The notes under the pieces: model-generated
Databases searched by the model: none
What the model saw: the letters and a program-made list of their open reading frames with translations, nothing else
Told to the model about the DNA's origin: nothing
Shown: one piece after another, positions 1 to 12,330 of the stretch
Numbering within the stretch: the stretch's first letter is position 1
Layout of the letters: each line of letters opens with the position of its first letter
Assembly: GCA_964019135.1 (NCBI GenBank)
Contig: OZ025248.1
Location: 56,103,670-56,167,669 of the forward strand
DNA: 64,000 nucleotides
Direction: 5' to 3'
Origin: Arenicola marina
Lineage: Eukaryota; Annelida; Polychaeta; Arenicolidae
Position numbers and translations under genes: made by a program

Positions 1-960
1 ACCATACCCCATTCTAACACATAACAGCACAAAGACCTGCCTTGTTATAAAATCACGCCAGGATGAAGTCATGGCATGGTATAAAATAACGCCAGAATAA
101 AGCCGTAGCAGGGTATAAAACCATACCCCATTCTAACACATAACAGCACAAAGACCTGCCCTGTTATAAAATCACGCCAGGGTGAAGTCATGGCATGTTA
201 TAAAATAACGCCAGAATAAAGCCGTAGCAGGGTATAAAACCATACCCCATTCTAACACATAACAGCACAAAGACCTGCCTTGTTATAAAATCACGCCAGG
301 ATGAAGTCATGGCATGTTATAAAATAACGCCAGAATAAAGCCGTAGCAGGGTATAAAACCATACCCCATTCTAACACATAACAGCACAAAGACCTGCCCT
401 GTTTTATAACCAGGACAGGATAGAGTCATGCCATGATATAAACCCATGCCAGCGTAAAGCAGCCATACCCCATTCTGAAAACATATCAGCATAAAGATAT
501 GCCATGTTATAGAATTTCGGTAGGATTTAGCCATAGCATATCATAAAACCACGCCAGGATAAAGTCATGGCAGGTCATAAAACCATGACAGCGTAAAGCT
601 ACCATGCCCCATTCTAAAACATATCAGCATAGAGATATGCCATGTTATAAAACCACGCCAGGATAAAGTCATGGCAGGTTAAAACACCATGCCAGCGTAA
701 AGCCACCATACCTCTTTCTAAACCCTATGAGCATGAAAACACACCAGGTTATAAAGCCATGCTAGAAAAAACCATACACAAATTATAAAACTATACCACA
801 TGTAAATTTACCACATTCTAAAAATACACAAGTTATACAACTATGCCAGAAAATAAAACATGCCAGATTACAAAGCCATGCTAGAGTAAACCACAACAAG
901 GTTATGACACCTTGCCGCCAAAGTAATCCATCCATCCACATACAGCCATGCTAGGATAAC
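1..960. repeat. Tandem array, 120-bp unit, degrading to the right
   Basis: Units of about 119-120 bp start at 1, 121, 240 and 359 with CCATACCCCATTCTAACAC. From about 400 the unit becomes shorter and diverged, and recognisable pieces continue to about 900. The left end is outside the window. Confidence 0.9.
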
Positions 961-984
961 ACAAAGTCGCGAGAAAGCCTTGTT

Positions 985-1750
985 GGCCTCGTCATTACTT
1001 AGGATAAGATCATAAACCAGGCTGAGCATTGTTACTGTAGTAATTAGTTAGGATAAGATAATAAACCAGGTTCAGCATTGTTAGCGTAGTAAATAGTTAG
1101 GAAAAGATCATAAAACGAGGCTGAGCTTTGTTAGTGTAGTCATTAGTTAGGATAAGATCATAAACCAGGTTGAGCATTGCTAGTCTAGTCATTAGTTAGG
1201 ATAAGATCATAAACCAGGTTGAGCATTGCTAGTCTAGTCATTAGTTAGGATAAGATCATAAACCAGGTTGAGCATTGTTAGTGTAGTAATTAGTTAGGAT
1301 AAGATCATAAACCAGGCTGAGCATTGTTAGTGTAGTCAGTGGTTAGGATAAGATCATAAACCAAGCTGAGCATTGTTAGTGTAGTCATTAGTTAGGATAA
1401 GATCAAAAACCAGGCTGATCATTGTTAGTGTAGTCATTAGTTAGGATAAGATCATAAACCAGGCTGAGCATTGTTAGTGTAGTCATTAGTTAGGATAAGA
1501 TCATAAACCAGGTTGAGCATTGTTAGTGTAGTCATTAGGATAAGATCATAAACCAAGCTGAGCATTGTTAGTGTAGTCATTAGTTAGGATAAGATCAAAA
1601 ACCAGGCTGATCATTGTTAGTGTAGTCATTAGTTAGGATAAGATCATAAACCAAGTTGAGCATTGTTAGTGTAGTCAGTGGTTAGGATAAGATCATAAAC
1701 CAAGCTGAGCATTGTTAGTGTAGTCATTAGTTAGGATAAGATCATAAAAA
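985..1750. repeat. Tandem array, 49-bp unit, about 15 copies
   Basis: The unit contains GTTAGGATAAGATCATAAAC and GAGCATTGTTAGTGTAGTC. Copies differ by a few bases; one unit near 1530 is shortened by about 4 bp. It ends at an abrupt change to unique sequence near 1750. Confidence 0.92.
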
Positions 1751-1862
1751 TACGCCAAGACTAGCACGACTTCACCTCGATTTAGAACATTCTTATAAGG
1801 CCATTCTTTTGTTAAAGTTAACACTGATATTTCTCGTGCTTTCTCCATGCCATGAACTGTAC

Positions 1863-2045
1863 CTTGGGAGACGTTTTTCCTTCTCAAAGTCGGACGACTG
1901 CTTTGACAAATGAAGGTGCCTGGGGCGTTAGGCGCGGATCCAAGGAGCCGGTAACCATGGTCACCACCGCCATGGGTCGTGTTACCGTTGGTAACCACAG
2001 CCTCTGGATTTGAATCGGATGAAATCGTTCTTTTTCTTTGCGACA
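1863..2045 (-). other. Unrecognised exon-like open segment
   Basis: On the minus strand a 183-nt segment lies between an AG (GCTAAG) and a donor-like GTACAG, phase 1 in and out. It encodes SQRKRTISSDSNPEAVVTNG and ends RRKNVSQ. It lies between two arrays in otherwise unique sequence. I do not recognise the family. An upstream stop and no good start codon argue against a complete small gene; it could be one exon of a minus-strand gene, or chance. Confidence 0.2.
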
Positions 2046-2289
2046 CTTAGCGACGACAGATGGCGCTAATGTCTGGGGGTATCTGTCTCCAAGTTGCCAC
2101 ACCTGACCCCCGGGGCATGTTGGGGGTTATTACCATCAATCAGTGGCCTGGTGACGCCTGGACTGGGGGTGGAAAGGGAGAGGGAGAGGAGAAGGGAGGG
2201 GGGGGGGGGGAGGGGCGGTGCATGTCACGGGCGTGGGCGGGGCGTGTTTTTTGCTTTGACGTGTAAGCGATGTAAATTTTAGTACGTAG

Positions 2290-4260
2290 ATATCATCCCA
2301 CATGGTGGATTCCTGGATCATCCCACATGGTGGATTCCTGGATCATCCCACATGGTGGATTCTTGGATCATCCCACATGGTGGATTCCTGGATCATCCCA
2401 CATGGTGGATCCCTGGATCATCCCACATGGTGGATTCCTGGATCATCCCACATGGTGGATTCCTGGATCATCCCACATGGTGGATTCTTGGATCATCCCA
2501 CATGGTGGATTCCTGGATCATCCCACCTGGTGGATTCCTGGATCATCCCACATGGTGGATTCCTGGATCATCCCACCTGGTGGATTCCTGGATCATCCCA
2601 CATGGTGGATTCCTGGATCATCCCACATGGTGGATTCCTGGATCATCCCACATGGTGGTTTCCTGGATCATCCCACATGGTAGATTCCTGGATCATCCCA
2701 CATGGTGGATTCCTGGATCATCCCACATGGTGGATTCCTGGATCATCCCACATGGTGGATTCCTGGATCATCCCACATGGTGGATTCCTGGATCATCCCA
2801 CATGGTGGATTCCTGGATCACCCCACATGGTGGATTTCTGGATCATCCCACCTGGTGGATTCCTGGATCACCCCACATGGTGGATTCCTGGATCATCCCA
2901 CATGGTGGATTCCTGGATCATCCCACATGGTGGATTCCTGGATCATCCCACATGGTGGATTCCTGGATCATCCCACATGGTGGATTCCTGGATCATCCCA
3001 CATGGTGGATTCCTGGATCATCCCACATGGTGGATTCCTGCATCATCCCACATGGTGGATTCCTGGATCATCCCACATGGTGGATTCCTGGATCACCCCA
3101 CATGGTGGATTTCTGGATCATCCCAAATGTTATATTCCTGGATCATCCCACATGGTGGATTCCTGGATCACCCCACATGGTGGATTCCTGGATCATCCCA
3201 CCTGGTGGATTCCTGGATCACCCCACATGGTGGATTCCTGGATCATCCCACATGGTGGATTCCTGGATCACCCCACATGGTGGATTCCTGGATCATCCCA
3301 AATGGTAGATTCCTGGATCACCTCACATGGTGGATTCCTGGATCATCCCACATGGTGGATTCCTGGATCATCCCACCTGGTGGATTCCTGGATCACCCCA
3401 CATGGTGGATTTCTGGATCATCCCAAATGTTATATTCCTGGATCATCCCACATGGTGGATTCCTGGATCACCCCACATGGTGGATTCCTGGATCATCCCA
3501 CCTGGTGGATTCCTGGATCATCCCACATGGTGGATTCCTGGATCATCCCACCTGGTGGATTCCTGGATCACCCCACATGGTGGATTTCTGGATCATCCCA
3601 AATGTTATATTCCTGGATCATCCCACATGGTGGATTCCTGGATCACCCCACATGGTGGATTCCTGGATCATCCCACCTGGTGGATTCCTGGATCACCCCA
3701 CATGGTGGATTCCTGGATCATCCCAAATGGTAGATTCCTGGATCATCCCACGTCGTGGATTCCTGGATCACCCCACATGGTGGATTCCTGGATCATCCCA
3801 AATGGTAGATTCCTGGATCACCTCACATGGTGGATTCCTGGATCACCCCACATGGTGGATTCTTGGATCACCCCACATGGTGGATTCTTGGATCACCCCA
3901 CATGGTGGTTTCCTGGATCATCCCAAATGGTAGATTCCTGGATCACCTTACATGGTGGATTCCTGGATCACCCCACGTGGTGGATTCCTGGATTCCTGGA
4001 TCATCCCAAATGATAGATACCTGGATCACGTCATATTGTGGATTTCTGGATTCCTGGATCACCTTACATGGTGGATTCCTGGATTCCTGGATCAACTCAC
4101 ACGGTGGATTCCTGGATTCCTGGATCACCTCACATAGTGAATTCCTGGATCACCTCACATGGCGGATTCCTGGATCACCCCACATGGGGGATTCCTGGAT
4201 TCCTGGATCAACTCACATGGTGGATTCCTGGATACCTGGATCACCAAACATGGTGGATTC
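2290..4260. repeat. Tandem array, 25-bp unit, about 78 copies
   Basis: The unit contains CATCCCACATGGTGGATTCC. No forward frame of the unit has a stop, so all three frames stay open for hundreds of codons. A variant with ATGTTATATTCC recurs at about 3124, 3424 and 3599, spacings of 12 and 7 units, showing higher-order duplication. The last 250 bp carry extra GGATTCCT insertions. Confidence 0.95.
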
Positions 4261-4617
4261 CAACGGTACCTTCCAACACCCATACTATATCATCCCACTC
4301 ACGCCAACTGTCCCCAACTTGCCAATAACTCTCCGTGGAGCCGTACACCAAAGCGAGTACCCAGGCGACCCTCCCTGCGGCCCCCTCCCCCTCAGGCCCC
4401 TCTCCCTTCACCCCACATCCTAATAATGGGGTTTGTCGTAAGCCCCGTCAGTGGCGCCTGATTTATCGCGCTCTGCCCGGGATTCAGCCAATCGACTCGC
4501 CCTGATTGCCTTACCCGCCTTGCCTTCGCCCTTTATTATGTGAGCGAAACGCAATTACAGACATCTGCCAGGCTGCGGCCACGCCGATCCCTTTCATCTG
4601 TCTCATGGTTTGGGCCG

Positions 4618-5340
4618 GACCAATCTCTGTCATCTGCAGGCCACCTGGCGGCAGCGGTACCAATCTCTGTCGTCCGCAGGCCTCCTGGCGGCAGCAGTAC
4701 CAATCTCTGTCGTCCGCAGGCCTCCTGGTGGCAGCCGTACCAATCTCTGTCGTCCGCAGGCCACCTGGTGGCAGCGGTACCAATCCCTGTCGTCCGTAGG
4801 TCACCTGGTGGCAGCGGTACCAATCTCTGTCGTCCGCAGGCCACCTGGCTGCAGCGGTACCAATCTCTGTCGTCTGTAGGCCACCTGGTGGCAGCCGTAC
4901 CAATACCTGTCGTCCGCAGGCCACCTGGTGGCAGCGGTACCAATCCCTGTCGTCCGCAGGCCACCTGGCGGCAGCAGTATCAATCTCTGTCGTCCGCAGG
5001 CCACCTGGCGGCAGCAGTACCAATCTCTATCGTCCGCAGGCCACCTGGCGGCAGCAGTACCAATCACTATCGTCCGCAGGCCACCTGGCGGCAGCAGTAC
5101 CAATCTCTGTCGTCTGTAGGCCACCTGGTGGCAGCGGTACCAATCTCTCTGGTCTGCCTCCTGGCGGCAGCGGCGACAATCTCTGATCTGCCGTTTGGCG
5201 GCAGCGGTGCCAATCTCTCTGGTTTACCTCCTGGCGGGAGCGGTGCCAATCTCTCTGATCTACCTCCTGGCGGCAGCAGTGCCAATCGCTCTGATCTGCA
5301 GTCTGACGGCAGCGGTGCCAACCTCTCTACCTCCTGGCGG
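4618..5340. repeat. Tandem array, 40-bp unit, about 18 copies
   Basis: The unit contains CAATCTCTGTCGTCCGCAGG and CACCTGGCGGCAGCGGTAC. The last copies from about 5140 are shortened and diverged. It ends about 290 bp before the first MCT-like exon, presumably inside its intron. Confidence 0.93.
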
Positions 5341-5630
5341 CATTCTGTATAACCTTTATCGGCGGCACAATAAAATATAGGACGACTGTGTTGAAACAAA
5401 ATAAGGCAACAGTTTAAAATGCACATATATTGCGTGATCTGCTGGTCTGATACCGATCCATTGCTGTTCAAGCCTCAAGAGTTCAAGCCTCTGTTTGAAA
5501 TGTGTTACAGAGCATGATATTAACACTTGCGGCAACATTTATCCTAGCATTTATCTCGCAATTTTAAAATTACACCTTATGTCATCACGATACAGATATA
5601 TTTATATGTATATGTGTCGTTTATTTGCAG

Positions 5631-5964
5631 TGTGGATGGCCAGCCTGTGCTACGCCCTCTGCCTCCTGCTGGGGCCACTGGTGGTGGCCGTGGGTCGGCG
5701 TAAGTCCCCCCGCCTGCTGGCCGTGGTCGGGGGGCTGGTGGCCTGCCTGGGGGCCCTCTTCCTCTCCTTCTCCACGCACCTGCACCAGCTGTTCATCAGC
5801 CTCTCCGCCGTGCTGGCCACGGGGACGGGGCTGACTCTCACCACGGCTGGCATGGTGGTCGGCCGCTACTTCCGCAAGCGGCGCGAGTGCGCAGACATGT
5901 TGGTGTTGTGTGGCAGCGGCGTGGGCATGGCCGTCCTGTCCGTCTACGTCAAGCAACTCACGGG
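5631..5964 (+). CDS. MCT-like gene, exon with helices 2-5
   Basis: Acceptor TTATTTGCAG precedes the exon and donor GTCAGT follows it. The 334 nt are phase 1 in and phase 2 out. It reads from VWMASLCYALCLLLGP through GMVVGRYFRKRRECADML to VYVKQLTG, which is the RK-rich helix 4/5 border typical of SLC16 proteins. GC content is well above that of the surrounding introns. Confidence 0.85.
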
Positions 5965-8900
5965 GTCAGTGCCCTGCCCCCTTCCCTTTCACACCCTAAG
6001 GTATATTGTACCACCCCCCCCCCCCCCCCACTTTCAAATTATGTACTCGTCTCAGACTTTTACACGCATTTATTTAACGTTTTTGTGCCCTCTATTTTAG
6101 GAATTCTTGCACGCGCCCCTGCAGTGGTAATAGCCAAAATAATAACGGCAAATATCTGTCTGTGGGTGGGAAGCGAACCTCCGTGGCCTATTAATAACAA
6201 CAACAAAGTGCAGACCACTAGGGGCGTCTAATATCTGGGGCATATATATTTCAACATCCATTCTCCCAGCATACATAGGAAGGGCGAATACATGACATAA
6301 ATCTGGTGGGATTTCAGTTTGTACATGCGAGATCATAATTTGGAGATAAACTTAGACGAGAAAATGGTATTTTTTGGAATTAAAAAGGCTTTGCTAGTAA
6401 GCAATATTCTAATAATGTTAGCCAGCCAATATGTACACTCATGCAGAAATAAGGGTAAAAGCATAACCATTTCAGGCTGTGTTAAATATATATATTATTT
6501 TAAGAATATAGAACTTGTGGTGGCAAAACAACGACGAATGTTAAAATTCCATATCATGAGGTGGAAAGGCTTCAGCTGAGCAGAGCAAACCCCTCTGTGT
6601 ACGTGTTTTGGTTTTGTCTATTTTTTTTTTATTACAAATGTGCCGACGTTGTGGCATTATTACCTGTAATGGAACATTAGAAATAATTGAAAAAAATATT
6701 TAAAAAAAAAAGAAGATATAAATCTGCGATTTCCCGATGCACCTTGATAACGACCCTCGGCTAATATCTTATTCACATTCCATGAAGAATTACTTGCCTC
6801 ATTCCTAGTTCATGGTGAAATGAAAACCCCTTGCCCCCCCCCCCTCCCCCAACTTATGGATTATAGCGATAATCGTTAGGAAGTCGATCAAGCTTTTAGG
6901 GGACGAACCCATTATTTGTGTATGAAACAGCCCTTACAGGCTAAACGTGCCGTGAAAGGACAATTCACTTAAGACACCAGACGTATTAACAAATGTGCTT
7001 ACTTCATCTAGACCATATATAAGATATTATCACTAGATATCCTCACATAATGTTATAAATAGAATATATAATTAGGATATTTCACACATAACCTTAGTTT
7101 CGTTTGTATTTGGATGTATGTGTTGCTGTACATTACACAATACATATGGTAGGCCGCGAATATGCAAACCCTTTGCGCACATAATTCCTTCTGAACAATT
7201 ATAAAATTGAATTGGACACTTAATATTCACATTGACACTAATTTGATTATGCAAACCGGGTTAAACTAGGGAACCACCGGGTGATATGTGAAATAATCTC
7301 CAAACTATACAGTTATAGGCCTAGTGTACATAATATGTAGTTGACGTTTATGGTCGCATCAGTGATTCTGACTCTGGTCACCAATTACATCAACACCTGA
7401 TGATATTGTCTTGCATCATTGATTTCGTTAGGTTTATTCCGTTTCTGCTTGTATATTGCCCACAGCTCTCTCGGGTGGATGCGTGCGATGCAGGCCCTGG
7501 CTGGCCTCTTGTTTCCGACAGTGATCGCCGGCGCCCTCTATCGAGCTGCGTCCCTCTACCACCCGCGCCGGAAAGCAATCCTTCATATCAAGAATCTCGC
7601 CAAGACGAAGAAACAACAACGAGACTTCGAGAGCAAACCGCCATATTTTGACTTCAGCCCACTGCGCATGCGCGCCTTACAAGTGTTAATGGTGTCCACA
7701 GCTTTGACCAGCACTGGAATTTATGTGCCTTTCTTGTTACTGGTGAGTTGGATTCCACGTTGAGATGGGACAAAGTGGATGCGGTACGAAACGCCGTGAC
7801 CAGTAGAGACCGTTTCCACGAATATAAATCTGCATGCAATAATAAAGTTATAATAATAAAGCCGCAGCTATGGTAAATGACGCATCACTGGGCGCCGCCT
7901 AGAACTGCATTGTCTAAAAGGCCAGTAACCCGATGGGCCGTCCTTTCAAAATAGATCTCATGTAGGCATTTAGCTCTGCTTGAAGAAACACAATTTTAAT
8001 CGATGAATCTGCAACATATTTGTGTGGCTAGTAAATGAATACGCCGTCATATGAATAGGAAGCTATGGGAACTTGGTCACATATTAGATATAGGCAGTTA
8101 ACGGTATAAATAGAATGATTTAAGCTATATACAAAATACGGGTCAAGGATATCGACAGTGGCCGTCGATTCCTCAACATTATTTGCACAATAAGCAGTCT
8201 TACGCTCAAATTTTGATAGTCATATCGGTAGAAATAAGCTCCATGCCAACAAACAATGTTGCATTTGAACACCACGACTGTGCCATTCAAGTATCAACAA
8301 ACCTGATCATGAATTGTTAATGACGTCATGCGGCATTCCGTTTTTTGTGTGCAATACCATCCATGTATTTTGCAATATAACACAAATACAAATAATATTA
8401 ATATATTATTAATAAAATCCTTATATGCCGCATTATCCATGCTAAATACTATTCCGCTTTGCTCTACAGTGTCCAAGTAGAACATCTAGATGGCAGAATA
8501 CCCCTATAAACGATAATGGTGTTATATTTATATGATAACACAATGAATTTATATTGATATATAAATATGATATAACACGGGAAATGTTTATACTCCTCCG
8601 CAGCCAGCAGACATCGTCAGACGTGGGATTCCCGAGTCTTCAGCCAACCTACTGATGGTCTTCTTGGGGGTTGCCCTTGCCTTTGGGAGCCTCGTTTTCG
8701 GTCTGGTCGTCATACGCAGCAGTCTACGGTGTATGATTGCCCGCCAGTACCTCTGCCAATTGGCCTCCCTGGGCTGCGGGGTGACCACGGTACTCTTTCT
8801 CCTCGTGGAAGGATTCCGAGGATTAGCTCTGTATGTCTGGGTGTACGGACTACTTTCTGGGGGCTATTTCTACATGCTACGGGTGTACACATATGAACAA

Positions 8901-10319
8901 GTGACGGTGAAGCTCTCGGAGAGATGCAATGGATATGTGCTGCTTGCTCAAGCCATTCCAATCCTAGTGGGAAGCCCTGTGTCGGGTAAGGAACCACAGT
9001 GTATCTGCTTGTAATCTTAAATAGTAAATTATTTAATAATATATAATATATTATATTGTTATGCAGAAGTACAGTGACGATACATAGATTTTAGAAAAGT
9101 TATGATCAACATAATTTTTCCTGCCATCTGCGCTTAGCCGAAACGATCGACCTATAGATATATTCATACATACATTAATCAAGGAATCAACTTTGATGTA
9201 CATCACAGGTTTAGCCAGGCTTTAAGGGGTTGGTAATGAGATACTGTTGGCATGTTCCTTGCAGACACGCTCAACCACAGCGGGCTGGGTCCGCCCGGCA
9301 AGGCTGGTTTCCTGTTCGCAGCCTTGACCATGATCCTGGGCAGCCTGGTTCCCTTCCTGATGCCGTGGGCGGCCAGGCACCATTCCAACCACGAGGTCAT
9401 CCAGACAAGCCACCTGCGCTCCAAGACTTTCGAAGAAGACTTGGCCTTCTACGGGATGGAGATCTCGGAGGACGGCTCCAGTCGCGGGGAGCAGGACGCC
9501 GCCGCCCGCGGATCCGGAGACGCTGAGGACGACGCTGCGGATGGCGGCGCGGGCGGCGGTGGAGGGGCCCATTACCAGGATTGCAGATCCGGATGGCAGC
9601 GGTACCAGCCCGGTAGGGTGGCGGATGGCACGACGAAGACGGACGGCGTAGAGAGCCTCAAGATGTGGAAACACGTGGGTTGCCGGCTCGGGATCGTGTC
9701 GGACACGGACGAAGGCTGGTCAGACATCGAGGCCAAGAGCCCCATGTCCCCGACGGATAAGGTCACTGAGTTCCTCCTCCACAGCCAGACAATGCTCCAG
9801 AACTTCAGCCACGCCCGCAATATCCAGCTTCCCAGCGTCCGTCTGGAGATCAATCGGGAGTACGGCGCCCCTCCGGCCGCCCTATCCCGGGAGACGTCCT
9901 TCACCAAGTGCGGATCCGTCACGGACTCCGTCTCCATGTCATCCCGGAAGGACTCCAGTCGGAGCCACGGCGGCGTGAAGATCAAAGACCTGACTCTGCA
10001 CGCGACTATCTACAAGAACACTCGGGCTCGGAGCGTGAAAGGCGCGCAGCCCGGGGCCAGTACCCACCCAGTCTCCGGCGCGGTGCCCCAGAAGGTCCCG
10101 GGGAGTCACCCCCCACAGCCGCGCGCCGACAGCCCCAACAGTCTGGGCGCCAGGGATGGGCGATCCGGGCTGCCATCCGCCAGGCAGGTACACGTCACGG
10201 AAGTGTCGATGCGAGAGTCCTCTAGCGGGGGATCGGAGCGAGACTCTCAGACGCGTGCTTTGGCTTATAACACAGAGCTCAAGACGATTGTAACCTGCGA
10301 GAAGACAACGACGGTGTGA
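5631..10319 (+). CDS. Monocarboxylate-transporter-like gene (SLC16/MFS), 3' four exons
   Basis: Four exons join in frame: 5631-5964, 7466-7742, 8604-8985 and 9265-10319, with intron phases 2, 0 and 1 matching at each join. The translation contains about eleven hydrophobic helices, corresponding to helices 2-12 of a 12-helix MFS transporter. The short basic loop GRRKSPR follows the first of them, a large charged loop (KTKKQQRDFESK) lies between helices 6 and 7, and a polar tail of about 300 residues follows helix 12. The order and spacing match the SLC16 monocarboxylate transporter family of plasma-membrane carriers. The segment YHPRRKAILHIKN resembles arthropod relatives such as karmoisin; this is from memory. 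The first acceptor is phase 1, so at least one 5' exon with helix 1 and the start codon is missing; I did not find it in 1-5630. Substrate cannot be told from sequence. Confidence 0.85.
7466..7742 (+). CDS. MCT-like gene, exon with helix 6, central loop, helix 7
   Basis: Acceptor TTGCCCACAG and donor GTGAGT bound 277 nt, phase 2 in and phase 0 out. It starts SLGWMRAMQALAG, the usual helix 6 entry of SLC16 proteins, continues through the charged cytosolic loop, and ends in YVPFLLL of helix 7. Confidence 0.85.
8604..8985 (+). CDS. MCT-like gene, exon with helices 8-11
   Basis: Acceptor ACTCCTCCGCAG and donor GTAAGG bound 382 nt, phase 0 in and phase 1 out. It begins PADIVRRGIPESSANLL, like the RGIPE segment before helix 8 in many SLC16 proteins, and ends QAIPILVGSPVSG in helix 11. 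An alternative acceptor 7 nt further in (CAG at 8608-8610) would break the phase, so 8604 is preferred. Confidence 0.85.
9265..10319 (+). CDS. MCT-like gene, last exon: helix 12 and cytosolic tail
   Basis: Acceptor TTCCTTGCAG, phase 1 in, stop TGA at 10317-10319. After helix 12 (GFLFAALTMILGSLVPFLMP) comes a long hydrophilic tail rich in Ser, Asp, Glu and Gly, with a Gly/Ala/Asp-rich stretch around 9490-9570. SLC16 tails vary greatly, and I recognise no domain in this one. It may carry trafficking or phosphorylation sites. Confidence 0.8.
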
Positions 10320-10544
10320 CGTCATCACCCACTTCCGGACAACGGGCGGCCGATGGATGGGTGGAAAGGTTGGCGTGCGATATAAGGCCGACTGTGTATT
10401 GCTGACGATTGTGCAACCCAAGTTGATAAAAGTGACAAAATTTGCTGCACAACGTTGACGTCGCAGCCGGACAAAATGGACCAAATCTGCTGCACGATAC
10501 AGGCGGCCCTGCTACACAACAGTAGGGCCCCTGAGGGGGAGTAG

Positions 10545-10700
10545 CCATGTCCCGTGTCGATTTTAAGAAAAGGTCCATGTCGCGTGTCGATTTTAAGAAA
10601 AGTTTCATGTCGCCGTGTCGCTAAGTCTTATGTCGCATGTCGATTCTAAGACAACCCCAATGTCGCGTTGTCGATTTTAAAAATCGCCGTGTCGCCGTGT
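10545..10700. repeat. Short tandem repeat, about 30-bp unit
   Basis: About five irregular copies of a unit containing CATGTCGCGTGTCGATTTTA, within the probable 3' UTR of the MCT-like gene. Confidence 0.75.
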
Positions 10701-11447
10701 CGAAAAAGCCCCTCTGGGGCCCTAACAGTGGTTGTTTCACATGGACTACGCAGCTGCGAAAATATTGACCAGGTGACACTGGGCTGCCCCCTCCACCTCA
10801 CTTCTCCTCCACCACCCGTACTCTCTACCCCAGCATCTCCTTCATCGGATCGGAGGAAGGCGCCTTCGCTGTTGGAACAGCCGTAAACACTATAACATTC
10901 CCCCGTCAGGAAGCCTTACAGTCTGTGTCTGTGCCTCTTGTCAGAAGATGCATTAAGGCGGGTCACCTCAGTGTACTGAAAGTCATTAACCGGGCTTAAA
11001 GAAAGCTGGTGTGTCGCACAGAAGTGCTCTCATCTATGTGTATATGTCGGTCTTCTCTTCATTTGATTGCCGAATTCCGTATGCTGTATTATAATGAAAC
11101 AACGCTGCCGAGGCAAGCGGAGCTTGGATGATTTCTGCACCAGATAACCCCAGTATGCCTTCCACGTGGTCTCAGTGGCGTCCGTCAACGCATAGTCATT
11201 ATGTGCCGTTCACTCGTAAGAGCCTGGAGAAATCACTAGTCACCTGTAGATCGTACTAATAACTGTGATGTGTAACTTGGAACTTGATTCTAGGGCCTCG
11301 AGTAGCAGGCCCAATGTGGCCAGGAAATGATCATAAGTTAATCACCATTTAGCATCCATTGGTTGAATGTCGTCATGAGCCAGTTGTGCACCGATAACTC
11401 TCGTACTTTTTGACGCATGAATCATTATTTGACTGAAAACGATAATC

Positions 11448-11453
11448 AATAAA
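11448..11453 (+). promoter_or_regulatory. Candidate polyadenylation signal AATAAA
   Basis: Canonical hexamer 1.1 kb after the stop codon of the MCT-like gene. An earlier non-canonical signal may be the one used. Confidence 0.3.
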
Positions 11454-11614
11454 CCTTAATGGTCGCATTCAGTGGCGTCTGTTGGTGTAATTAAACTCCG
11501 ATGGCAGAGCTGCATCGACACGTGATTCATTCTCATTCTGTTGTAATATTGTGACATCCGGTTAAAGTTGATTAACTGGAATTGGTCACGTGGTGCTAAA
11601 CAGTATACTGAAGC

Positions 11615-12330
11615 ATACACCTGCACCATGCAGATGTGTAATGATCTCTGATACATAAACCTGCACCATGCAGATATGCAATGATCTCTGATACATAAAC
11701 CTGCACCATGCAGATATGCAATGATCTCTGATACATAAACCTGCACCATGCAGATATGCAATGATCTCTGAAGCATAAACCTGCACCATGCAGATGTGCA
11801 ATGATCTCTGAAGCATAAACCTGCATCATACAGATATGTAATTCTCCCTGAAGCATAAACATGCACCATGCAGATATGTAATTATACCTGAAGCATAAAC
11901 ATGCACCATGCAGATATGTAATTCTCCCTGAAGCATAAACATGCACCATGCAGATATGTAATTATACCTGAAGCATAAACATGCACCATGCAGATATGTA
12001 ATTCTCCCTGAAGCATAAACATGCACCATGCAGATATGTAATTATACCTGAAGCATAAACCTGCACCCTGCAGATATATACTTCTCCCTGAAGCATAAAC
12101 ATGCACCATGCAGATATGTAATTATACCTGAAGCATATACCTGCACCATGCAGATATGTAATTCTCCCTGAAGCATAAACATGCACCATGCAGATATGTA
12201 ATTATACCTGAAGCATAAACCTGCACCATGCAGATATGTAATTATACCTGAAGCATAAACCTGCTCCATACAGTTACGTAATTATCAATGAAACATAAAC
12301 TGTTACCATGCATAGACGTAGTGATTCCTG
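11615..12330. repeat. Tandem array, 40-bp unit, about 18 copies
   Basis: The unit contains GAAGCATAAACATGCACCAT. Two subtypes (ATGATCTCT, 11640-11820; alternating ATTCTCCCT and ATTATACCT, 11820-12250) show 80-bp dimers in the right half. Degenerate copies continue to about 12400. Confidence 0.93.

Larger units (their letters stand above)
10320..11453 (+). other. Probable 3' UTR of the MCT-like gene
   Basis: No coding features are visible. The first canonical poly(A) signal noted on this strand after the stop is AATAAA at 11448-11453, which would give a 3' UTR of about 1.1 kb. The stretch contains a small tandem repeat at 10545-10700 and two diverged copies of a roughly 75-bp segment at about 10405-10500. 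The assignment is inferred from position only. Confidence 0.35.

Noticed and set aside
2302..3933. Open frame of 543 codons (VDSWIIPHGGFLDHPTWW type)
   Set aside because: It is a by-product of the stop-free 25-bp unit; the same peptide appears in all three frames and there is no non-repeat coding sequence at either end.
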